Assembly: GCF_040496035.1 (NCBI RefSeq)
Contig: NZ_JBEPJZ010000001.1
Coordinates: 1,984,001-2,048,000, forward strand
DNA: 64,000 nt
From: Agromyces sp. SYSU T00194
GTDB lineage: Bacteria > Actinomycetota > Actinomycetes > Actinomycetales > Microbacteriaceae
Reading direction: 5' to 3'
The notes under the pieces are model-generated. The model was not told the origin of the DNA. It was given only the letters and a program-made list of their open reading frames with translations, and ran no database searches. Shown here in pieces: positions 58,626 to 64,000 of the stretch; position 1 is the stretch's first letter, and every line of letters starts with the position of its first letter. Made by a program: the position numbers and the translations under genes.

Positions 58626-59510
58626 GTGGAAGCACTCATCCCGCCCCTGCTGAACGGCACCGCGCTGGGCGCGCTGCTGCTGCTGTCGGCCCTCGGCCTC
58701 ACGCTCACCTTCGGCCAGATGGGGGTGATCAACATGGCGCACGGCGAGTTCATCATGGCCGGCGCCTTCGTCGCCTACCTGACCCAGCTGATCATCCCGT
58801 CGAGCAGCATCTCGATCCCGGTCGCGCTGCCGCTCGCCTTCGTCGTCGCCGGGCTCCTCGGGCTCCTCCTCGAGGTGAGCATCATCCAGTGGATGTACCG
58901 GCGGCCGCTCGACACGCTCCTCGTGACCGTCGGCGTGGCGCTCATCCTCCAGCAGGCGGCGCTCCAGATCTTCCCGGCCCAGGGCGTGCCGGTCGAGAAC
59001 CCCGAGTGGCTCCAGGGCCAGCTCGACGTCTTCGGCTACGCCTGGCCGTACCGACAGCTGTTCACCATCCTGCTGGCCGCGGCGTGCGTCGCCGCGCTCG
59101 CCGCCTGGCTCAAGTACACCTCGTTCGGCCGTCGCATCCGGGCCACCGTGCAGAACCGCGACCTCGCCGAGACCATCGGCATCCGCACCCGCGTCGTCGA
59201 CCGCATCACGTTCTTCGTCGGCTCCGGCCTCGCCGGTGTCGCCGGCGTCGCCGCATCGCTCATCGGCGGCACGAACTCCCAGATGGGCACGCAGTACATC
59301 ATCCCGGCGTTCCTCGTGGTCGTCGCCGGCGGCATCGGCCAGGTCAAGGGCACGGTCATCGCCGCCTGGGTGATCGGCGTCGCGATGGCCCTCTTCGCCG
59401 ACTGGACGACGGGCAGCCTCGCGCAGGTGCTCGCCTTCGCCCTCGTCGTCGTCTTCCTGCAGTTCCGCCCGCAGGGCCTGTTCACCGTACGCACCAGGGG
59501 GTTGGCATGA
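58626..59510 (+). CDS. urtB: Urea ABC transporter permease UrtB
   Basis: 294 residues with about eight helices of the LivH type. FGQMGVINMAHGEFIMAGAF and RRPLDTLLVTVGVALILQQAA are UrtB/LivH blocks; NRDLAETIGIRTRVVD is the cytoplasmic coupling loop. GTG 58626 has GAAAGGAG upstream. It overlaps the start of urtC. Confidence 0.92.
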   Translation: MEALIPPLLNGTALGALLLLSALGLTLTFGQMGVINMAHGEFIMAGAFVAYLTQLIIPSSSISIPVALPLAFVVAGLLGLLLEVSIIQWMYRRPLDTLLVTVGVALILQQAALQIFPAQGVPVENPEWLQGQLDVFGYAWPYRQLFTILLAAACVAALAAWLKYTSFGRRIRATVQNRDLAETIGIRTRVVDRITFFVGSGLAGVAGVAASLIGGTNSQMGTQYIIPAFLVVVAGGIGQVKGTVIAAWVIGVAMALFADWTTGSLAQVLAFALVVVFLQFRPQGLFTVRTRGLA

Positions 59511-60637
59511 CCGCACTGACGAAACTCAAGCCGTGGGCGTCGCTCATCGGCATCGCCGTCTTCGCGGTGGTGCTGCTCGCCGTCGCCCCCTCGGTGCTGT
59601 CGATGCACTGGATCAACAACCTCGGCAAGTACTGCGCCTGGGCGATCGTCGCCGTGGGCATCGGCCTCGCCTGGGGCCGCGGCGGCATGCTCGTCATGGG
59701 CCAGGGCGTCTTCTTCGGGCTCGGCGCCTACGCCATGGCGATGCACATGACGCTGGAGAACGCCGGCCCCGACGGCATCCCCTCGTTCATGATCCTGTAC
59801 GACCCGCTGGCGCCGCTCCCGGCGTTCTGGGAGCCGTTCCGCAGCGAGCTGTTCACGCTGGCGGCGATCATCGTGCTGCCGGTCGTCGTCGCGGGCATCC
59901 TCGGCTACGCCCTCTTCAAGCGGCGGGTGAAGGGCGCGTACTTCGCGATCCTCACCCAGGCGCTCGCGGTCGCGACCGCGGTGCTGGTCAGCTCGACCAT
60001 TCGCGAGACCGGCGGCGACACGGGCCTCAGCGGCTTCCGCACCTTCTTCGGGTTCCTGCTCAGCGACGACGCCAACAAGGTGATGATCTACCTCATCACC
60101 GCCGGGCTGCTGATCGCCTGCATGCTGCTCGTCTGGCAGCTCCACCGGAGCCGCTTCGGCGAGCTGCTGCTCGCGACCCGCGATGCCGAGGAGCGCGTGC
60201 GGTTCCTCGGCTACGACCCGGCGAACATCAAGCTCACCGCGTTCGTGATCGCCGCGGTCATGGCCAGCATCGGCGGGGCCATGTTCGTGCCGCTCGTGGG
60301 CATCATCACGCCGGCCGAGATCGGCGCCTCCGCGTCGATCCTCATGATCGCCGGCGTCGCCCTCGGCGGACGCGCGTCGCTGTTCGGCCCGGTGCTGGGC
60401 GCCATGGCGATCGGCTGGGGGCAGTCCAGCCTGGCCTCGAGCTGGCCCGAGGGGTGGATCTACATCCTCGGCCTGCTGTTCGTCGTCGTGACGCTGTTCC
60501 TGCCGAACGGGCTCGCGTCGCTGTACACCCGGGCGAAGGGGCTGGTCGCGGGACGCCGCGGCGACACGGCCGCGCCGACGCCCCCCGCGCCGACCGAAAC
60601 GGCCGCGAAGTCCGAGAAGGCGGAGGTCTCCGCATGA
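59507..60637 (+). CDS. urtC: Urea ABC transporter permease UrtC
   Basis: 376 residues with about nine helices of the LivM type. GLAWGRGGMLVMGQGVFFGLG and GGDTGLSGF are typical, and TRDAEERVRFLGYDPANIKL is the coupling loop. A 35-residue Ala/Lys-rich cytoplasmic tail follows the last helix. ATG 59507 and its stop both overlap neighbours by ATGA. Confidence 0.92.
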   Translation: MTALTKLKPWASLIGIAVFAVVLLAVAPSVLSMHWINNLGKYCAWAIVAVGIGLAWGRGGMLVMGQGVFFGLGAYAMAMHMTLENAGPDGIPSFMILYDPLAPLPAFWEPFRSELFTLAAIIVLPVVVAGILGYALFKRRVKGAYFAILTQALAVATAVLVSSTIRETGGDTGLSGFRTFFGFLLSDDANKVMIYLITAGLLIACMLLVWQLHRSRFGELLLATRDAEERVRFLGYDPANIKLTAFVIAAVMASIGGAMFVPLVGIITPAEIGASASILMIAGVALGGRASLFGPVLGAMAIGWGQSSLASSWPEGWIYILGLLFVVVTLFLPNGLASLYTRAKGLVAGRRGDTAAPTPPAPTETAAKSEKAEVSA

Positions 60638-61452
60638 GCGCGAACGACCAGGCCACGACCGTCGACGAGGCGGTGGAGCCGCCCGCACCCGACGCGGAGA
60701 CGTCCGTCGCCGTGTCCCACCTCACCGTGAGCTTCGACGGGTTCACCGCGGTCGACGACGTCAGCCTGCTGATGCTGAAGGGCCAGGTGCACTTCCTGAT
60801 CGGCCCGAACGGCGCCGGCAAGACGACCCTGGTGGATGCGCTGACCGGGCTCGTCCCCTCCACGGGCAGTGCCCTGTACGACGGGATGGACCTCGTCGCG
60901 ATGAAGACGAACAAGATCATCCGCGCCGGGGTCGGGCGCACCTTCCAGACGGCGACCGTCTTCGACGAGCTCTCGGTGCTGCAGAACCTCGACATCGCGG
61001 GCGGCGTGCATCGGAAGGCCTGGCGGCTCCCGTTCCGCCGCCGTGGCGTGCCCGACTACGTCGAGGAGGCGCTCGAGACGATCGGGCTGTCGGCCCTGCG
61101 CGACGTGCCGGCCGGCATCCTCGCCCACGGGCAGAAGCAGTGGCTCGAGATCGGCATGCTGCTGGTGCAGGACGCCAAGGTGATGTTCCTCGACGAGCCG
61201 GTCGCGGGCATGAACGCCGACGAGCGCGACGAGACCGGTGAGCTGCTCCGCCGCATCGGCGACGAGCGCACGATCATCGTGATCGAGCACGACATGGACT
61301 TCGTGCGCAACTACGCCGAGTGGGTGACGGTCATGCACACCGGCAAGCTGCTGACCGCGGGCACCGTCGAGCAGGTCCAGGCGGACCCGCGCGTGCAGGC
61401 GGTCTACCTCGGGACGTCGGCGGACGCCGCCGTGGAAGGGATGGGTCACTGA
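60634..61452 (+). CDS. urtD: Urea ABC transporter ATP-binding protein UrtD
   Basis: 272 residues. Walker A GPNGAGKTT, Walker B VMFLDEPVAGMN. The signature reads ILAHGQKQWLEIGM, the LSHGQ form normal for UrtD rather than LSGGQ. VGRTFQTATVFDELSVLQNL is a family block. The N-terminus carries 30 extra acidic residues. It overlaps urtC and is directly followed by urtE. Confidence 0.92.
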   Translation: MSANDQATTVDEAVEPPAPDAETSVAVSHLTVSFDGFTAVDDVSLLMLKGQVHFLIGPNGAGKTTLVDALTGLVPSTGSALYDGMDLVAMKTNKIIRAGVGRTFQTATVFDELSVLQNLDIAGGVHRKAWRLPFRRRGVPDYVEEALETIGLSALRDVPAGILAHGQKQWLEIGMLLVQDAKVMFLDEPVAGMNADERDETGELLRRIGDERTIIVIEHDMDFVRNYAEWVTVMHTGKLLTAGTVEQVQADPRVQAVYLGTSADAAVEGMGH

Positions 61453-62132
61453 TGCTCGAGATCACCGGAGTCACTGCCGGCTACGGCCGCACGAAGGTGC
61501 TGCACGATGTCACCGTCACGATCCCCGACGGCCAGGCCGTGTCGATCATGGGCCACAACGGCGCCGGCAAGACCACCCTGCTGCGCGTCGCGACGGGCCT
61601 GTTGCCGGTGATGAGCGGGAAGGTGCTCATCGACGGCGAGGATGTCACGAGGATGCCGCCGTCGAAGCGCGTGAAGCGCGGGCTCGGGTACGTCCCCCAG
61701 GGGCAGCAGTGCTTCCCGCAGATGACGACGCTCGAGAACCTCCAGCTGGTCGCGAAGCGGCAGTCGGAGATCGACGAGGTCTTCGACCTGTTCCCCGTGC
61801 TGAAGGAACTGCTCGCGCGTCGCGCGGGCCTGCTCTCGGGCGGCCAGCGCCAGCAGCTCGCGATCGCGCGCACGCTGCTGACGAAGCCGAGGCTGCTCGT
61901 GCTCGACGAGCCGACGGAGGGCATCCAGCCGAACATCGTCGCCGACATCGAGCGGGTCATCATCGACCTCACCCGACGGGGCGACCTGTCGGTGCTGCTC
62001 GTCGAGCAGCACGTGGGATTCGCGCTGCGCTCCACGAACGACTACTACGTGCTGCAGTCGGGGCGCATCACGATGACCGGTGCGGGAGGTGCGGAGGCCA
62101 TCGACAGCGTGCGGGAGGCCATGGCGATCTGA
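61452..62132 (+). CDS. urtE: Urea ABC transporter ATP-binding protein UrtE
   Basis: 226 residues. Walker A GHNGAGKTT, VPQGQQCFPQMTTLENL (Q-loop area), signature LLSGGQRQQ, Walker B LLVLDEPTEGIQP. The ATG at 61452 shares a base with the urtD stop. It is the last transporter gene; the NCS1 permease follows after about 80 bp and may belong to the same transcript. Confidence 0.92.
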   Translation: MLEITGVTAGYGRTKVLHDVTVTIPDGQAVSIMGHNGAGKTTLLRVATGLLPVMSGKVLIDGEDVTRMPPSKRVKRGLGYVPQGQQCFPQMTTLENLQLVAKRQSEIDEVFDLFPVLKELLARRAGLLSGGQRQQLAIARTLLTKPRLLVLDEPTEGIQPNIVADIERVIIDLTRRGDLSVLLVEQHVGFALRSTNDYYVLQSGRITMTGAGGAEAIDSVREAMAI

Positions 62133-62213
62133 TCCACAGCGAATCGTCACGGCAACGCGTTGGAAACACTCGACCGGGACAATCCTCATGTCGGGGACGC
62201 CCGGGAGGTCGGT

Positions 62214-63911
62214 GTGGATACGCTGCGCGTGAGGTCCGAGGGCCGTGCAGGTGACGCGCGCGCCGCCGCCGAGGACAGCCTCGAGGACTACGCCTTCCGG
62301 TACGTGCCCCGTTCCTTCCGCCGCTGGAGCGCGCTGTCGGTCGGCGGCACGGCGCTCGGGTCGATCGCGTTCCTGGCCGACTTCTCGATCGGCGCCAGCA
62401 TCGGGCTGGAGCACGGCACGACGAACGCGCTGCTCGGCATCCTGCTGGCATCCGTGATCATCTTCCTCGTCGGGTTCCCGGTCGCCTACTACGCGGCCCG
62501 GTACAACCTCGACCTCGACCTCATCGCCCGCGGCTCGGGCTTCGGCTACTACGGCTCGATCATCACCACCGTCGTGTTCGCCGGGTTCACCTGCATCTTC
62601 TTCGCGCTCGAGGGGGCGATCATGGCGCAGGGGCTCGAGGCGGCCGTGGGCATCCCCATGCCCATCGGCTACCTGATCTCCACGGTCGTCGTGATCCCGA
62701 TCGTGATCTTCGGGATGCGCGCGCTCGAGCGACTGCAGTTCTGGACCACGCCGCTCTGGCTGGCATTGGCACTGCTGCCGCTCATCTGGATCGTCTTCAC
62801 CCAGCCCGACGTGGTGACGGAGTTCATCGACTTCACCGGCGTCTCCGACGGCGAGGCGAGCTTCAGCGCCGTGGTCGCGAGCGCGGCCGTGTGCTTCGCA
62901 CTGACGCCGCAGCTCGCGGAGCAGATCGACTACATCCGCGTGATGCCGCCGCGCACGCGGGCGAACGCGACGTCGTGGTGGACCTCGTTCGTGTTCAGCG
63001 GACCCGGCTGGGTCATCTTCAGCGGCACGAAGCAGGTCATCGGGCTCTTCCTCGCCGTCTACCTCGTGACGAAGGTGAACCCGTCGATCGGCGACCGCGC
63101 GGTCGAACCGGTCAAGCAGCTGCTCGGCATGTACCAGTCGCTGCTGCCCGACTGGGTGGCGCTCATCCTGGCGCTCATCCTCATCGTCATCGCGCAGGTG
63201 AAGATCAACGTCACCAACGCGTACTCGGGCTCGCTCGCCTGGTCGAACGTGTACACGCGCGTCAAGAAGCGCTACCCGGGCCGCACGGTCTTCGTGCTCT
63301 TCAACCTGGTCATCGCGCTCGGGCTCATGCTGCTCGGCGTCTTCAGCCTCATCTCGGTGGTACTGAGCCTCTACGCGAACGTCGTCATGGCATGGCTCGT
63401 GACGATCTCCGCCGACATCGTGGTCAACAAGCACCTGCTCCGCATCTCGCCGCGCTTCCCGGAGTTCCGGCGCGGCATGCTGCACGACTGGAACCCGGTG
63501 GGACTCGTCTCGGTCGGCCTGGCGTCGCTGCTCTCGCTGGCATGCTTCGCGGGAGCGTTCGGGCCGGCGATGCAGCCGTTCTCCGTGCTCATCGCGATCG
63601 GCGTCGCCGCGCTGGTCACGCCCCTGATGGCGCTCGCGACGCGCGGCCGGTTCTATCTCCGGCGCACCTCCGACGGCATCCCGAGCCCGATCCTCGATTC
63701 CGACGGCAACCCGTCGGGGGAGCGGCTGCGGTGCCACGTCACCGGTTACACTTTCGAGCGACCGGACATGCTCGCGTCGGCCGAACCCGGACCGCACGGC
63801 GAGGTGCAGTTCGTGTCGTCCCTGGCCCTGGCGCTCGACGAGTCCGACCGGTACGTCCTCCCGCCCGAGCCGGTCGCGACCGAACCGCGAACGAGGGGAG
63901 GGCGCACGTGA
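62214..63911 (+). CDS. NCS1-family nucleobase/purine-cytosine permease
   Basis: About 565 residues with twelve helices. RYVPRSFRRWSALSVGGTAL and ALGSIAFLADFSIGASIGLE are NCS1 (PF02133) start blocks; FSGPGWVIFSG and KINVTNAYSGSLAWSNVYTR continue the pattern. An extended hydrophilic C-terminus of about 80 residues follows. GTG 62214 is preferred because GGGAGG lies at 62203-62208; an upstream TTG at 62160 adds 18 residues. Members carry cytosine, uracil, allantoin or other nitrogen compounds, which fits its place after the urea transporter. Substrate unknown. Confidence 0.85.
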   Translation: MDTLRVRSEGRAGDARAAAEDSLEDYAFRYVPRSFRRWSALSVGGTALGSIAFLADFSIGASIGLEHGTTNALLGILLASVIIFLVGFPVAYYAARYNLDLDLIARGSGFGYYGSIITTVVFAGFTCIFFALEGAIMAQGLEAAVGIPMPIGYLISTVVVIPIVIFGMRALERLQFWTTPLWLALALLPLIWIVFTQPDVVTEFIDFTGVSDGEASFSAVVASAAVCFALTPQLAEQIDYIRVMPPRTRANATSWWTSFVFSGPGWVIFSGTKQVIGLFLAVYLVTKVNPSIGDRAVEPVKQLLGMYQSLLPDWVALILALILIVIAQVKINVTNAYSGSLAWSNVYTRVKKRYPGRTVFVLFNLVIALGLMLLGVFSLISVVLSLYANVVMAWLVTISADIVVNKHLLRISPRFPEFRRGMLHDWNPVGLVSVGLASLLSLACFAGAFGPAMQPFSVLIAIGVAALVTPLMALATRGRFYLRRTSDGIPSPILDSDGNPSGERLRCHVTGYTFERPDMLASAEPGPHGEVQFVSSLALALDESDRYVLPPEPVATEPRTRGGRT

Positions 63912-64000
63912 CGGAGGAATCCGACGACACGCGTTCGGCCATCCTCGCGAGCGCGGCGAAGCTGCTGCGCCAGAACACCTTCGAGGACGTCTCCTACCTC
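63908..64000 (+). CDS. Start of a TetR-family regulator (partial)
   Basis: Thirty-one residues are visible (VTEESDDTRSAILASAAKLL, then RQNTFEDVSYL), the typical opening of a TetR DNA-binding domain. GTG 63908 overlaps the stop of the NCS1 permease (GTGA), so it is coupled to it and probably regulates nucleobase or urea use. The rest lies beyond the window. Confidence 0.75.
   Translation, partial: MTEESDDTRSAILASAAKLLRQNTFEDVSYL

Noticed and set aside
1..64000. tRNA or rRNA genes
   Set aside because: No CCA-proximal TPsiC-like GGTTCGA context with cloverleaf arms, and no rRNA-like sequence, was found on either strand.

Overview
The window is very GC-rich (over 70% by eye). It has dense genes, many GTG starts, ATGA/GTGA stop-start overlaps and several leaderless promoters. 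Together with the family content (ClpP pair with a ClgR-like regulator, LigB-type ligase, MoaC/MoaB fusion, ECF41 sigma factor, GlnR-like sites) this points to an actinomycete, most likely a soil- or plant-associated Microbacteriaceae. Agromyces or Microbacterium relatives fit, but genus cannot be fixed from this sequence. No rRNA, tRNA, phage, IS transposase or CRISPR array was found.

Layout. 1-8000: end of a probable LacI regulator, Nudix hydrolase, epimerase, GNAT, DoxX-like protein, TetR/butanediol-dehydrogenase-type divergon, LysR/aldo-keto reductase divergon and a second reductase. 8000-20150: DUF805, secreted EEP-family hydrolase, DUF4097 lipoprotein, ClgR-like regulator beside two coupled clpP genes (one lacking the catalytic Ser), zinc alcohol dehydrogenase, small membrane proteins, a putative 3-methyladenine glycosylase and DNA ligase LigB. 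20146-26090: LacI regulator plus a complete rhamnose-type ABC importer behind a textbook promoter and operator. 26101-28000: ACC deaminase (acdS) with its GntR regulator. 28300-37930: UPF0324 membrane protein, VOC protein, TetR/quinone-oxidoreductase divergon with three operators, ECF41 sigma factor diverging from an oxidoreductase gene broken by an amber codon, methyltransferase, hydrolase and PLP enzyme. 38144-43761: DUF368 (PopT-type) lipid-carrier transporter, HAD phosphatase and phosphonate-type ABC transporter phnDCEE. 43790-49621: putative iron box and DUF1540 protein, Ser/Thr kinase, MarR/reductase divergon and two tandem DHA2-type exporters. 49682-56584: molybdenum block with molybdate transporter modABC and its HTH-Mop regulator, then moeZ, moeA, moaC-moaB fusion and moaE. 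56585-64000: GlnR-like boxes, urea transporter urtABCDE, an NCS1 nucleobase permease and the start of a TetR gene.

Functionally the region is an acquisition and regulation block: sugar, phosphonate, molybdate and urea import, nitrogen scavenging (ACC deaminase, urea, nucleobases), and molybdenum-cofactor assembly. The matching downstream enzymes (urease, C-P lyase, rhamnose catabolism, MoaA/MoaD) are not in the window.

The least explained signal is a set of intergenic inverted-repeat elements of about 125-140 bp. Seven are bounded by versions of the pair TTTTCAGGA / TCCTGAAAA, one of them with both arms changed in concert. Two more share the architecture with different sequences. In two copies the right arm is tandemly duplicated. 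A strong excess of the hexamer GGATGC/GCATCC, used even where it forces uncommon codons, is the second genome-scale signal.
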